A DNA stretch of 29,093 nucleotides from BOG-933 sp037132135 (GTDB lineage Bacteria; Pseudomonadota; Alphaproteobacteria; Azospirillales; Azospirillaceae). Below, piece by piece: positions 7,662 to 17,093 of the stretch. How positions within the stretch are numbered: the first letter of the stretch is position 1; each line of letters begins with the position of its first letter. The stretch covers positions 1-29,093 of the forward strand of contig JBAXPR010000038.1 in assembly GCA_037132135.1 (NCBI GenBank), read 5' to 3'. Below the pieces are notes generated by a model, which was given only the letters and a program-made list of their open reading frames with translations, did no database searches and was not told the origin of the DNA. A program made the position numbers and the translations under genes.

Positions 7662-8030
7662 ATGAACAACCCTCTGGTTTACGACTATCTGCCGATTCTT
7701 ATTTTTCTGGCCATCGCGGCTGTGGTTTCCGCCGGTATGCTGGTGGCTTCTTACCTCGCCGCCGACCATCGCCCCGACAGCGAGAAGCTTTCGCCCTACG
7801 AGTGCGGCTTCGAGCCGTTTTCGGATTCCCGGGCCAAGTTCGACGTCCGCTATTACCTCGTGTCGATCCTGTTCATCATCTTCGATCTCGAGGTGGCGTT
7901 TCTGTTTCCGTGGGCGGTCACGCTGGGCGATCTCGGCATGTTCGGCTTCTGGTCGATGATGATCTTCCTGACCGTGCTCACCATCGGCTTCATCTACGAA
8001 TGGAACAAGGGAGCGCTGGAATGGGAGTGA
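7662..8030 (+). CDS. nuoA: NADH-quinone oxidoreductase subunit A
   Basis: NuoA is a small membrane subunit of complex I at the junction of the peripheral and membrane arms. The 122-aa product has three predicted transmembrane helices (about residues 8-33, 63-86 and 93-113). The conserved loop YECGFEPFSDSRAKFDVRYY carries the quinone-channel cysteine at residue 48. GGGGAA at 7652-7657 lies 4 nt before the ATG. This is the first gene of the nuo operon, and its stop codon overlaps the nuoB start by 10 bp, implying translational coupling. Confidence 0.97.
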   Translation: MNNPLVYDYLPILIFLAIAAVVSAGMLVASYLAADHRPDSEKLSPYECGFEPFSDSRAKFDVRYYLVSILFIIFDLEVAFLFPWAVTLGDLGMFGFWSMMIFLTVLTIGFIYEWNKGALEWE

Positions 8031-8581
8031 TCCCGGCAGATACGGTGCCCGCCTCGCCGATCGGCGACAGCGCCACCCCCGCTCAGCAGGCGCTGTTTCG
8101 CGCCGTGTCCGAAGAGGTGGAGGAGAAGGGCTTTCTGATCGCCCAGCTCGATTCCGTGCTCAACTGGGCGCGCGCCGGGTCGTTGTGGCCGATGACCTTC
8201 GGTCTTGCCTGCTGCGCGGTCGAGATGATCCACGCCTATATGGCGCGCTATGACCTCGACCGCTTCGGCATGATTCCGCGGCCGAGCCCGCGCCAGTCGG
8301 ACGTGATGATCGTTGCCGGCACCCTGACCAACAAGATGGCGCCCGCCCTGCGCAAGGTCTACGACCAGATGCCCGAGCCGCGCTGGGTGATCTCGATGGG
8401 CAGTTGCGCCAATGGTGGTGGCTACTATCACTATTCCTACTCGGTGGTGCGCGGCTGCGATCGTATCGTGCCGGTCGACATCTACGTTCCCGGCTGTCCT
8501 CCGACCGCCGAGGCGCTGGTCTACGCCCTGTTGCAGCTCCAGACCAAGGTCCGGAACGGCGGCAAGCGCATCGCCCGCTAA
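8021..8581 (+). CDS. nuoB: NADH-quinone oxidoreductase subunit B
   Basis: NuoB carries cluster N2, the last 4Fe-4S centre, which hands electrons to quinone. The 186-aa product has all four ligands: the tandem Cys64-Cys65 in ACCAVEM, Cys129 in GSCANGGG and Cys159 in PGCPPT. ATG 8021 lies inside the end of nuoA, with GGGAG at 8009-8013 upstream. An in-frame GTG at 8027, which overlaps the nuoA TGA, is a possible alternative that would shorten the protein by two residues. An extension further upstream in the same frame is rejected because it runs through nuoA and resembles no NuoB. Confidence 0.97.
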   Translation: MGVIPADTVPASPIGDSATPAQQALFRAVSEEVEEKGFLIAQLDSVLNWARAGSLWPMTFGLACCAVEMIHAYMARYDLDRFGMIPRPSPRQSDVMIVAGTLTNKMAPALRKVYDQMPEPRWVISMGSCANGGGYYHYSYSVVRGCDRIVPVDIYVPGCPPTAEALVYALLQLQTKVRNGGKRIAR

Positions 8582-8626
8582 CGCTCTTATTTGGTCCACC
8601 CATCCGCCCAACGGCAGCAAAAGATC

Positions 8627-9256
8627 ATGACCGACCAAGCGCTCAAGGACCTGGGGGATGCCGTCGCGGCGACGCTCGGCGACGACGTTCTGGATACCGT
8701 GATCAGGAACGGTGAACTGGCGGTGGCCGTGCGCCGGAGCAGCATTCTCAAGGTGCTGACCGTGCTGCGCGACGATCCCCGCTTTCTGTTCAGCCAGTTG
8801 ATGGACATCTGCGGTGTCGATTGGCCGGACCGCGAGGACCGGCTCGAGGTGGTCTACAACCTGCTCAGCCTCAAGCACAACCGGCGCATCCGGGTCCGCC
8901 TGTCGACCCGCGACGGTGTCGCGGTGGCCTCGGCGACCGCGGTCTTTGCCTCGGCCAACTGGTTCGAGCGCGAGATCTGGGACATGTTCGGGGTCCAGTT
9001 CGACCATCACCCGGATTTGCGCCGCATCCTCACCGATTACGGCTTTGACGGCCATCCGCTGCGCAAGGATTTCCCGCTCACCGGCTATACCGAGGTTCGC
9101 TACGACGACGAGCTGAAGCGGGTGGTTTATGAGCCGGTGAGGCTGACCCAGGACTTCAGGACCTTCGATTTCCTCAGCCCCTGGGAAGGCATGACCAACG
9201 TCATGCTGCCGGGCGACGAGAAAGCCGGAGCCGCCAAGACGGGGAGCAAAACCTGA
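8627..9256 (+). CDS. nuoC: NADH-quinone oxidoreductase subunit C
   Basis: NuoC is a peripheral-arm subunit without cofactors, contacting NuoD near the quinone site. The 209-aa product is separate from NuoD, unlike the enterobacterial NuoCD fusion. It ends in the conserved block FEREIWDMFGV ... HPDLRRILTDYGFDGHPLRKDFPLTG. ATG 8627 follows nuoB by 45 bp; an in-frame TTG at 8591 would add twelve residues with no family support. The Shine-Dalgarno sequence is weak. The stop TGA at 9254-9256 shares one base with the nuoD ATG. Confidence 0.96.
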   Translation: MTDQALKDLGDAVAATLGDDVLDTVIRNGELAVAVRRSSILKVLTVLRDDPRFLFSQLMDICGVDWPDREDRLEVVYNLLSLKHNRRIRVRLSTRDGVAVASATAVFASANWFEREIWDMFGVQFDHHPDLRRILTDYGFDGHPLRKDFPLTGYTEVRYDDELKRVVYEPVRLTQDFRTFDFLSPWEGMTNVMLPGDEKAGAAKTGSKT

Positions 9257-10461
9257 TGGTCGCTCAACTCGAGACTGTCGAAGACCAGATCAAGACCTAC
9301 ACGATCAACCTTGGACCCCAACACCCGGCCGCCCATGGCGTGCTGCGTCTGGTGGTCGAGATGAGCGGCGAGGTGGTGCAGCGCTGCGATCCGCATATCG
9401 GCCTGCTTCACCGCGGCACCGAGAAGCTGATCGAATACAAGACCTATCTCCAGGCCATGCCGTACATGGACCGGCTCGACTATGTCGCGCCGATGTCCCA
9501 GGAGCACGGCTTTGTGCTGGCGGTGGAAAAGCTGCTGGGCATCGCGCCGCCGGTGCGCGGCCAGTACATCCGTGTTATCTTTGCCGAGATCAGCCGCCTG
9601 CTCAATCATCTGCTGGCGCTGACCACCGGCGCCCTCGACATCGGCGCGACCACGCCGGCGCTGTGGGCGTTCGAAGACCGCGAAATCATGATGGAGTTTT
9701 ACGAGCGCGCCAGCGGCGCCCGGCTCCACGCCAATTATTTCCGGGTCGGCGGCGTCAATCTCGACATCGGCGATGATCTGCTCGACGATATCGAGGCCTT
9801 CATCGACCGCTTTCCGAAGTCGATCTCCGACATGGAAGGCCTGCTGACCCAGAACCGCATCTGGAAGCAGCGCACCGTCGATATCGGCATCATCTCGCCG
9901 GAACAGGCGCTGGCCTGGGGCTGCAGCGGCCCGATGCTGCGCGGCAGCGGCTTTGCCTGGGACCTGCGCAAGTCCCAGCCCTACGAAGTCTACGGTGAGT
10001 TGGAGTTCGACATTCCGGTGGGCAAGACCGGCGACTGTTACGCCCGCTACATGGTCCGCGTCGCGGAGATGAGCCAGTCGACGAGGCTGATCCGGCAGTG
10101 TATCGCCAAGCTGCGCACCCTCAAGGGGCAGCCGGTGCGGATTCAGGATCACAAGGTGACGCCGCCGCCGCGCGGCGAGATGAAGCATTCGATGGAAGCG
10201 CTGATCCATCACTTCAAGCTCTACACCGAGGGTTTCCACGTCCCGGCCGGCGAGACCTATACCGCCACCGAGGCGCCCAAGGGCGAACTTGGCGTCCACA
10301 TCATCTCGGACGGCAGCAACCGGCCCTACCGCTGCCATATCCGGGCGCCGGGCTTCGCCCATCTGGCGATTCTCGACACCATTTCGCGGGGCCATATGCT
10401 CGCCGACGCCGTCGCGAACATCGCCTCCCTCGACATCGTTTTCGGAGAAATCGATCGATGA
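9256..10461 (+). CDS. nuoD: NADH-quinone oxidoreductase subunit D
   Basis: NuoD is the 49-kDa-type subunit that forms the quinone pocket with NuoB and is related to [NiFe] hydrogenase large subunits. The 401-aa product has the conserved GPQHPAAHGVLRL near the N-terminus. His27 and Tyr76 are spaced as the quinone-contacting His38 and Tyr87 of Thermus Nqo4. The C-terminus ends in the usual DIVFGEIDR. Translation is coupled to nuoC (TGATG overlap) and to nuoE (ATGA overlap at 10458-10461). Confidence 0.97.
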   Translation: MVAQLETVEDQIKTYTINLGPQHPAAHGVLRLVVEMSGEVVQRCDPHIGLLHRGTEKLIEYKTYLQAMPYMDRLDYVAPMSQEHGFVLAVEKLLGIAPPVRGQYIRVIFAEISRLLNHLLALTTGALDIGATTPALWAFEDREIMMEFYERASGARLHANYFRVGGVNLDIGDDLLDDIEAFIDRFPKSISDMEGLLTQNRIWKQRTVDIGIISPEQALAWGCSGPMLRGSGFAWDLRKSQPYEVYGELEFDIPVGKTGDCYARYMVRVAEMSQSTRLIRQCIAKLRTLKGQPVRIQDHKVTPPPRGEMKHSMEALIHHFKLYTEGFHVPAGETYTATEAPKGELGVHIISDGSNRPYRCHIRAPGFAHLAILDTISRGHMLADAVANIASLDIVFGEIDR

Positions 10462-11114
10462 GCACCCCGGCCTCGGTCGCCAGCCACGAGCCCGACAGCT
10501 TCGCCTTCACGCCGGAGACCCTGGCCAAGGCGGAGAAAATCATCGCCCGCTACCCCGCCGAGCGCAAGGCGAGCGCGGTTATTCCGCTGTTGCATCTGGC
10601 CCAGCTCCAGAACGACAACTGGCTGCCCCGGGTGGCGATGGATGTCGTTGCCGACATGCTGGGGATGGCGCGTATCCGGGTGTATGAGGTCGCGACCTTT
10701 TACACCATGTACAATCACAAGCCGGTGGGCAAACACCTGATCGAGGTCTGTACCACCACGCCCTGCTGGCTGCGCGGCTCCGACGAGGTGCTGGGCGCCT
10801 GCAAGCGCCGGCTCGGCATCGACCCCGGGGAAACCACCGCCGACGGCCAGTTCACCCTGGTCGAGGTCGAGTGCGCCGGCGCCTGTGTCAACGCTCCGGC
10901 GGTGGCCATCGGCGAGGATTATTACGAGGATCTGGACGGGCCGGCGATCGTCGCGATCATCGATCAGCTGGAACGCGGCGAGACGCCGACGCCGGGATCG
11001 CAGATCGGCCGCCACGGGTCCTGCCCGGCCACCGGGCCGACGACTCTCACCACCAAATCCGGGGCCGGCGCCACGCCGGGCTCCACCGCCGGCTCCGCCG
11101 GGTCGGACGATTGA
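10458..11114 (+). CDS. nuoE: NADH-quinone oxidoreductase subunit E
   Basis: NuoE is the 24-kDa-type subunit holding the 2Fe-2S cluster N1a in the NADH dehydrogenase module. The 218-aa product has the thioredoxin-like fold signature and the four ligands Cys98 and Cys103 (CTTTPC) and Cys139 and Cys143 (CAGAC). A low-complexity Gly/Thr/Ser tail of about 45 residues follows the core; such tails are common in alphaproteobacterial NuoE. The ATG overlaps the nuoD stop, and nuoF begins 23 bp downstream. Confidence 0.96.
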   Translation: MSTPASVASHEPDSFAFTPETLAKAEKIIARYPAERKASAVIPLLHLAQLQNDNWLPRVAMDVVADMLGMARIRVYEVATFYTMYNHKPVGKHLIEVCTTTPCWLRGSDEVLGACKRRLGIDPGETTADGQFTLVEVECAGACVNAPAVAIGEDYYEDLDGPAIVAIIDQLERGETPTPGSQIGRHGSCPATGPTTLTTKSGAGATPGSTAGSAGSDD

Positions 11115-11137
11115 GCGCCGAAGGGGGAAGGTCGAAA

Positions 11138-12415
11138 ATGCTGCGCGACGAAGACCGCATTTACACCAATCTCTACGGCTTTGAGGGCTCGGACCTGAAG
11201 TCCGCGCGCGCCCGTGGGGATTGGGACGGCGCCAAGGAGATCGTTCTCAAGGGCCGGGAATGGATCGTCAACGAGGTCAAGGACGCCGGGCTGCGCGGCC
11301 GCGGCGGCGCCGGCTTCTCGACCGGACTGAAATGGTCGTTCATGCCTAAGAACGTCCAGGGCCCGGTTTACCTTGTGGTCAACGCTGACGAGGGCGAGCC
11401 CGGGACCTGCAAGGACCGCGACATTCTGCGCCACGATCCCCACAAGCTGGTCGAGGGCATTCTCTACGCTTCAGTCGGCATCGGGGCCACCGCGGCCTAT
11501 GTCTATGTCCGCGGCGAGTTCAAGCGTGAGATTCAGGCCCTGGAGCGGGCGGTCGCCGAGGCTTACGAGGCCGGGCTGATCGGCAAGAACGCCTGCGGCA
11601 CCGGCCACTCGGTCGAGGTGTACGTCCATACCGGCGCCGGCGCCTATATCTGCGGCGAAGAATCGGCGTTGATCGAGAGCCTGGAAGGCAAGAAGGGCCA
11701 GCCGCGCGCCAAGCCGCCGTTTCCGGCCCAGGTCGGCCTCTATTCGCGGCCGACCACGGTCAACAACGTCGAGAGCGTGGCCGATGTGCCGGCGATTCTG
11801 CGCCGCGGCGCCAGCTGGTTTTCCAGCATCGGCCGGCCGAAGAACGCCGGACCGAAGCTGTTTTGCATCTGCGGTCATGTCAACACCCCGTGCAACGTCG
11901 AGGAAGCGCTCGGTATTCCGATGCGCGAACTGATCGAGAAGCACGCGGGCGGCATTCGCGGCGGCTGGGACAATCTGCTGGCGGTGATTCCCGGCGGGTC
12001 GTCGACGCCGATGCTGCCCAAGGACATCTGCGAGACCGTGCTGATGGATTACGACGGTCTGTCGTCGGTCAAGTCGGGCCTTGGCAGTGGCGCCCTGATC
12101 GTGATGGACAAGAGCACGGATCTGGTCCGGGCCATCGCCCGTCTGGCCAAATTCTACGCCCACGAGAGCTGCGGCCAGTGCACACCCTGCCGCGAAGGCA
12201 CACCGTGGATGGCCAATATGATGGAGCGGATGGTCAACGGCACGGCGCGGGTCGAGGATATCGACATGCTGCTCGACGTCAGCCGGCAGATTGAGGGGCG
12301 GACGATCTGCGCCCTCGCCGATGCCGCGGCCTGGCCGATCCAGGGCCTGTTCCGTCACTTCCGTCCGGAAGTCGAGCGCCGCCTGATGGCGGCACGCAAG
12401 ACCGCCGCCGCCTAA
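11138..12415 (+). CDS. nuoF: NADH-quinone oxidoreductase subunit F
   Basis: NuoF is the 51-kDa-type subunit that binds NADH and FMN and the 4Fe-4S cluster N3. The 425-aa product shows the glycine-rich nucleotide-binding GLRGRGGAGF (residues 51-60) and the FMN region GEESALIESLEG. The cluster ligands are Cys345, Cys348 and Cys351 in SCGQCTPCREG, and Cys391 in TICALADA. ATG 11138 has a strong AAGGGGGAAGG upstream. Frame continuation upstream overlaps nuoE and is not coding. Confidence 0.97.
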   Translation: MLRDEDRIYTNLYGFEGSDLKSARARGDWDGAKEIVLKGREWIVNEVKDAGLRGRGGAGFSTGLKWSFMPKNVQGPVYLVVNADEGEPGTCKDRDILRHDPHKLVEGILYASVGIGATAAYVYVRGEFKREIQALERAVAEAYEAGLIGKNACGTGHSVEVYVHTGAGAYICGEESALIESLEGKKGQPRAKPPFPAQVGLYSRPTTVNNVESVADVPAILRRGASWFSSIGRPKNAGPKLFCICGHVNTPCNVEEALGIPMRELIEKHAGGIRGGWDNLLAVIPGGSSTPMLPKDICETVLMDYDGLSSVKSGLGSGALIVMDKSTDLVRAIARLAKFYAHESCGQCTPCREGTPWMANMMERMVNGTARVEDIDMLLDVSRQIEGRTICALADAAAWPIQGLFRHFRPEVERRLMAARKTAAA

Positions 12416-12449
12416 CCGTATCGCCGCTTCTGAAAGGCAAGAGGGTCGA

Positions 12450-14516
12450 ATGCCGAAACTGACCATCGACGGTTTGGAAGTCGTAGTCGAGCCGGGCACC
12501 TCGGTGCTCCAGGCCTGCGAGCAGCTCGGCATCGAGATTCCGCGCTTCTGTTACCATGAACGGCTGTCGGTGGCGGCCAACTGCCGGATGTGTCTGGTCG
12601 AGATGGAACGCTCGCCCAAGCCGATCGCCAGCTGTGCCATGCCCTGTGCCGACGGCATGGTGATCAAGACCAACTCCGATCTGGTCACGCGCGCCCGCCA
12701 GGGGGTGATGGAGCTGATTCTGCTCAATCATCCGCTCGATTGTCCGATCTGCGATCAGGGCGGCGAGTGCGACCTCCAGGATCAGGCAATGGCCTATGGC
12801 GGCGAGCACACCCGCAGCATCGAAGAGCGGCGGGCGCTGACGAACAAGGATCTGGGGCCGCTGGTCAAGACCGAGATGACCCGCTGCATCCTCTGCACCC
12901 GCTGCATCCGCTTCTCCGAGGAGATCGCCGGAGTGTCGGTGCTGGGCGCGGTCGGCCGCGGCACGCACACCGAGGTCACCAACTTTGTCGAGCAGACCAT
13001 CGACTCCGAGCTGTCGGGCAACCTGATCGACGTCTGTCCGGTCGGGGCGCTGACCTCCAAGCCCTATGCCTTCACCGCCCGGCCCTGGGAACTGCGCAAG
13101 ACCGAGAGCGTCGACGTCTTCGACGCCGTCGGCTCCAACATCCGGATCGACGCCCGGGGCGCCGAGGTGCTGCGGGTGCTGCCGCGCCTCAACGAGGATG
13201 TCAATGAGGAGTGGATCGGCGACAAGACCCGGTTCGCCGTCGACGGCCTGAAGCGTCAGCGCATTGATCGGCCCTATGTCCGCCACAATGGAAAGTTGCA
13301 GCCGGCGAGCTGGGACGAGGCGTTCGCGGCAATTGCGGCCAGGCTGAAGGGTGTCCCCGGCGGCCGGATCGCGGCGCTGGCCGGCGATCTGGTCGATGTC
13401 GAGGCCATGACGGCGCTGAAGGACCTGATGGCGGCGCTGGGCTCGGCCAATCTCGATTGCCGCCAGGACGGGGCGCGGTATGACGTCGCGGCCCGGGCCG
13501 GCTACCTGTTCAACTCCACCATCGCCGGCCTGGAACAGGCCGACGCCCTGCTGCTGATCGGCACCAATCCCCGGATCGAGGCGCCGATCATCAACGCCCG
13601 CATCAGGAAGCGCTACCGCGAAAGCACGCTTCAGGTGGCGCTGGTCGGACAGCCGGCGGATCTCACCTACAGCTATCAGCATCTCGGCGATGGCCCGGAG
13701 GCGCTGGCGGCCCTGGCCGACGGCAGCCATCCTTTCGCCGCCGTGCTCAAGGCGGCCAAGCATCCGGCGCTGATTCTGGGCGCCGGGGCGCTGGCCCGGA
13801 ACGACGGTGCGGCGCTGCAGGCGCTGGCACGGCGGATTGCCGAGACCAACGGCCTCGTTCGCGATGACTGGAACGGCTTCAACATCCTGCACCTGGCGGC
13901 GGCGCGGGTCGGCGGCCTCGACATCGGCTTTGTGCCCGGTGGCGGCGGTCTCGATACCCGGGCGATCGTCGAAGGCGCCAAGTCGGGCGCGATCGAGGTG
14001 GTCTATCTGCTCGGGGCCGACGAGATCGACGCCAGCCGCTTCGGCAGCACGGCGTTTGTGATCTATCAGGGGCATCATGGCGACCGCGGCGCCCACCGCG
14101 CCGACGTCGTGCTGCCCGGCGCCGCCTACACCGAGAAGAATGCGACCTACGTCAACACCGAAGGCCGGGTCCAGCGCGGCCGGCAGGCGGTGTTCCCGGT
14201 CGGCGAGGCGCGCGAGGACTGGAAAATCCTGCGCGCTCTCTCGGAGCGGCTGGGCAAGTCGCTGCCGTTCGACACCCTGGCCCAGCTGCGCGAGCGCATG
14301 GCCGCGCTCAGCCCGGTGTTCTCGGTCGGCGAGGGGCTGAAGCCGGCGCCCTGGCAGGCCTTTGGCGCTGCGGGTCCGGTGGAGCCCGAGGTGTTCAAGC
14401 CGGCGTTTGAAAATTTCTACATGACGGACCCAATCAGCCGGGCGTCGGTGACGATGGCGAAATGCACCGAAGCCTTTGTGCTGAGCCGCGAGGGGAAGAC
14501 CGGAACCCATGGATAG
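12450..14516 (+). CDS. nuoG: NADH-quinone oxidoreductase subunit G
   Basis: NuoG is the 75-kDa-type subunit that carries the electron wire from NuoF towards NuoI. The 688-aa product has, in order: a ferredoxin-like 2Fe-2S domain (Cys34, Cys45, Cys48, Cys62); the His-Cys3 cluster (His94, Cys98, Cys101, Cys107); the 4Fe-4S cluster (Cys146, Cys149, Cys152, Cys196); and a molybdopterin-oxidoreductase-like domain over the rest. The extra N7 cluster motif of E. coli and Thermus NuoG was not seen, as is usual in alphaproteobacteria. The end overlaps nuoH by 8 bp. Confidence 0.97.
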   Translation: MPKLTIDGLEVVVEPGTSVLQACEQLGIEIPRFCYHERLSVAANCRMCLVEMERSPKPIASCAMPCADGMVIKTNSDLVTRARQGVMELILLNHPLDCPICDQGGECDLQDQAMAYGGEHTRSIEERRALTNKDLGPLVKTEMTRCILCTRCIRFSEEIAGVSVLGAVGRGTHTEVTNFVEQTIDSELSGNLIDVCPVGALTSKPYAFTARPWELRKTESVDVFDAVGSNIRIDARGAEVLRVLPRLNEDVNEEWIGDKTRFAVDGLKRQRIDRPYVRHNGKLQPASWDEAFAAIAARLKGVPGGRIAALAGDLVDVEAMTALKDLMAALGSANLDCRQDGARYDVAARAGYLFNSTIAGLEQADALLLIGTNPRIEAPIINARIRKRYRESTLQVALVGQPADLTYSYQHLGDGPEALAALADGSHPFAAVLKAAKHPALILGAGALARNDGAALQALARRIAETNGLVRDDWNGFNILHLAAARVGGLDIGFVPGGGGLDTRAIVEGAKSGAIEVVYLLGADEIDASRFGSTAFVIYQGHHGDRGAHRADVVLPGAAYTEKNATYVNTEGRVQRGRQAVFPVGEAREDWKILRALSERLGKSLPFDTLAQLRERMAALSPVFSVGEGLKPAPWQAFGAAGPVEPEVFKPAFENFYMTDPISRASVTMAKCTEAFVLSREGKTGTHG

Positions 14517-15537
14517 CTATTTGACATATCTTTGGCCGCTGATTTTGATCATCGCCGGGATCGTGGCGATCATCGTTCCGGTTCTGCTCGGCGTCGCCTA
14601 TCTCACCTTGTATGAACGCAAGGTGATGAGCGCGATGCAGCGGCGCCAGGGGCCGGCGCTGGTCGGCCCGTTCGGCCTGCTGCAGCCGATCGCGGACGGC
14701 CTCAAGCTGCTCGGCAAGGAGTGGATCATTCCCTCGGGCGCCAATGCGGTGCTGTTCATCTTCGCGCCGTTCCTGACCTTCTTCCTCAGTCTGGTCGCCT
14801 GGGCGGTGATGCCGTTCAGCGCCAAGCTGGTGCTCGCCGACATCAATGTCGGCCTGCTCTACCTCTATGCGATATCGTCGCTCGGGGTGTATGGGCTGAT
14901 CGTCGCCGGCTGGGCCTCGAACTCGCGCTACGCCTTTCTCGGCGGTCTGCGCTCGGCGGCCCAGATGGTGTCGTATGAGGTCTCGATGGGCTTGATCATG
15001 GTCAGCGTGCTGTTGTGCGTCGGCTCGTTCAATCTCAACAAGATCGTGATGGCGCAGCAGACGGTATGGTTTGCGGTTCCGCTGTTCCCGATGTTCATCA
15101 CCTACTTCATCTCGATCCTCGCGGAGACCAACCGGCATCCCTTCGACTTGCCCGAAGGCGAGTCGGAAATCGTCGCCGGCTTCTTCACCGAGTATTCGTC
15201 GATGAATTTCGCCTGCTTCATGCTCGGCGAATATGCCAACATGATCATGATGAGCGCGATCGCCGCCACGCTGTTTCTGGGTGGCTGGCTGCCGCCGCTC
15301 AATTTCTGGATCTTCGCTCCCTATGTGCAGATGGTGCCGGGTCCGATCTGGCTGGCTCTTAAGGTCGCGGGGTTGCTGTTCGTCTTCATCTGGGCCCGGG
15401 CGGCATTCCCGCGCTACCGCTACGACCAACTGATGCGGCTGGGGTGGAAGGTGTTCCTGCCCCTGACCCTGGGCTGGCTGGTGCTGACCGCGGGGGTGCT
15501 GGTGTCGTTCGGCTGGCTGCCCAAGACGGGTATGTGA
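14509..15537 (+). CDS. nuoH: NADH-quinone oxidoreductase subunit H
   Basis: NuoH is the membrane subunit that forms the quinone entry chamber and the start of the proton path. The 342-aa product has about eight hydrophobic helices. It carries the conserved loops ERKVMSAMQRRQGPALVGPFGLLQP and AETNRHPFDLPEGESEIVAGF, the latter rich in the acidic residues typical of the E-channel. ATG 14509 lies inside the nuoG end, giving an 8-bp overlap. A 59-bp gap leads to nuoI. Confidence 0.97.
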   Translation: MDSYLTYLWPLILIIAGIVAIIVPVLLGVAYLTLYERKVMSAMQRRQGPALVGPFGLLQPIADGLKLLGKEWIIPSGANAVLFIFAPFLTFFLSLVAWAVMPFSAKLVLADINVGLLYLYAISSLGVYGLIVAGWASNSRYAFLGGLRSAAQMVSYEVSMGLIMVSVLLCVGSFNLNKIVMAQQTVWFAVPLFPMFITYFISILAETNRHPFDLPEGESEIVAGFFTEYSSMNFACFMLGEYANMIMMSAIAATLFLGGWLPPLNFWIFAPYVQMVPGPIWLALKVAGLLFVFIWARAAFPRYRYDQLMRLGWKVFLPLTLGWLVLTAGVLVSFGWLPKTGM

Positions 15538-15596
15538 GGCCGGGCCTGATTGGGATCCGGGTATGACGGGGCGAGTGGAAAAGGAGACCTGACGTC

Positions 15597-16088
15597 ATGG
15601 CGTTTATCGAGCGTTGGTCACGTGCGCTGTTGCTGGGTGAAATCGTCACCGGCATGGCGTCGACCTTCCGGGCCATGTTTCAGCCCAAGGTGACGATCAA
15701 CTATCCCCACGAGAAGGGGCCGCTGAGCCCGCGCTTCCGGGGTGAGCACGCTTTGCGCCGTTATGCCTCCGGCGAAGAGCGCTGCATCGCCTGCAAGCTC
15801 TGCGAAGCGGTGTGCCCGGCCCTGGCCATCACCATCGAGGTGGCGCCGCGGGAGGATGACGGCAGCCGCCGCACCACCCGATATGACATCGATATGACCA
15901 AGTGCATTTTCTGCGGCCTCTGTCAGGAAGCCTGCCCGGTTGACGCCATCGTCGAGGGGCCGAACTTCGAATATTCGACCGAGACCAGGGAAGAGCTTTA
16001 TTACAACAAGGACAAGCTGCTGGCCAACGGCGATCGCTGGGAAGCCCGCATCGCCGCCAATCTGGCGGACGTCGCGCCGTACCGGTGA
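15597..16088 (+). CDS. nuoI: NADH-quinone oxidoreductase subunit I
   Basis: NuoI is the 23-kDa-type ferredoxin subunit carrying clusters N6a and N6b. The 163-aa product has two complete 4Fe-4S motifs: Cys63, 66, 69, 73 (CIACKLCEAVCP) and Cys103, 106, 109, 113 (CIFCGLCQEACP). An amphipathic N-terminus associates with the membrane arm. The ribosome binding site AAGGAGA at 15581-15587 is strong. An 85-bp gap separates it from nuoJ. Confidence 0.97.
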   Translation: MAFIERWSRALLLGEIVTGMASTFRAMFQPKVTINYPHEKGPLSPRFRGEHALRRYASGEERCIACKLCEAVCPALAITIEVAPREDDGSRRTTRYDIDMTKCIFCGLCQEACPVDAIVEGPNFEYSTETREELYYNKDKLLANGDRWEARIAANLADVAPYR

Positions 16089-16173
16089 GCGGCGCCGACG
16101 CCATGGTCCTGCTGTCGCACACGGCGCCCGAACAGGCGGTATTCAACCCTCCGCTGGGGAGGCGGGGAACACG

Positions 16174-16785
16174 ATGATGGTCGAAAGCTTGGTGTTCTAT
16201 CTGTTCGCCACTGCCCTGCTGGTCGCGGGCGTGATGGTGATTTCCGCCCGCAACCCGGTTCACTCCGTGTTGTTCCTGATCCTGGCCTTTTTCCTCGGCG
16301 CCGGACTCTTCGTGCTGCTGGGCGCCGAGTTCCTGGCCATGACCCTGGTCATCGTCTATGTCGGCGCGGTGGCGGTTTTGTTCCTCTTCGTGGTCATGAT
16401 GCTCGACGTCAGCTTCGCCCAAATGCGCCAGGGCTTTCTGCGCTATCTGCCGGTCGGCGGGCTGATCGGGTTGGTGCTGCTGGCGGAACTGGTGCTGGTG
16501 ATGAGCCATTGGGCGAAGCCGGTGGCCCTGGCCAAGCCTGACTCGCCGATCCCGCCCGTGGATCAGGTGGCCAACGCCCACGCTCTCGGCCACGTTCTCT
16601 ATACCCAGTATGTCTATCTCTTCCAGGCCTCGGGTCTGATCCTGCTGATCGCGATGGTGGGAGCCATTGTCTTGACGCTTCGCAGCCACGCACATACCCG
16701 CCACCAGAACATCTCGGATCAGATCAACCGCCGGGCTGAAGATGTCGTTGCGATACGGCAGGTGAAGACGGGGGAGGGCATCTAA
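16174..16785 (+). CDS. nuoJ: NADH-quinone oxidoreductase subunit J
   Basis: NuoJ is a membrane-arm subunit with about five transmembrane helices. The 203-aa product carries the conserved pi-bulge helix region LVIVYVGAVAVLFLFVVMMLD at about residues 56-76. ATG 16174 is followed at once by a second ATG (16177); GGGGAGGCGGGG lies upstream, so either could be used. The stop shares one base with the nuoK ATG (TAATG). Confidence 0.96.
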   Translation: MMVESLVFYLFATALLVAGVMVISARNPVHSVLFLILAFFLGAGLFVLLGAEFLAMTLVIVYVGAVAVLFLFVVMMLDVSFAQMRQGFLRYLPVGGLIGLVLLAELVLVMSHWAKPVALAKPDSPIPPVDQVANAHALGHVLYTQYVYLFQASGLILLIAMVGAIVLTLRSHAHTRHQNISDQINRRAEDVVAIRQVKTGEGI

Positions 16786-17093
16786 TGGAAATCGGTATCG
16801 GACATTATCTGACGGTCGCGGCGATCCTGTTCACTCTCGGCGTGTTCGGAATCTTTCTTAATCGGAAGAACGTCATCACGATCCTGATGTCGATCGAGCT
16901 GATGCTGCTCGCAGTCAACATCAATTTCGTCGCGTTTTCGGTTTATCTTAATGATCTGGTCGGTCAGGTTTTCTCGATGTTCATCCTGACCGTGGCCGCC
17001 GCCGAGTCGGCGATCGGCCTTGCCATTCTGGTCGTCTATCACCGCAACCGCGGCTCGATCGCGGTTGAGGACATCAACATGATGAAGGGCTGA
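16785..17093 (+). CDS. nuoK: NADH-quinone oxidoreductase subunit K
   Basis: NuoK is a small membrane subunit of the proton-pumping arm. The 102-aa product has three helices with the conserved membrane glutamates in SIELMLLAVN (about residue 38) and AAAESAIGLAI (about residue 72). It is normal in length and sequence. In most bacteria the next gene is nuoL; here the sequence instead runs into a short non-coding gap and then nuoN. Confidence 0.97.
   Translation: MEIGIGHYLTVAAILFTLGVFGIFLNRKNVITILMSIELMLLAVNINFVAFSVYLNDLVGQVFSMFILTVAAAESAIGLAILVVYHRNRGSIAVEDINMMKG

Noticed and set aside
12279..14510. Long - strand open frame (743 codons) opposite nuoG
   Set aside because: Same antisense artefact of GC-rich third positions; nuoG on the + strand has all its cluster ligands.
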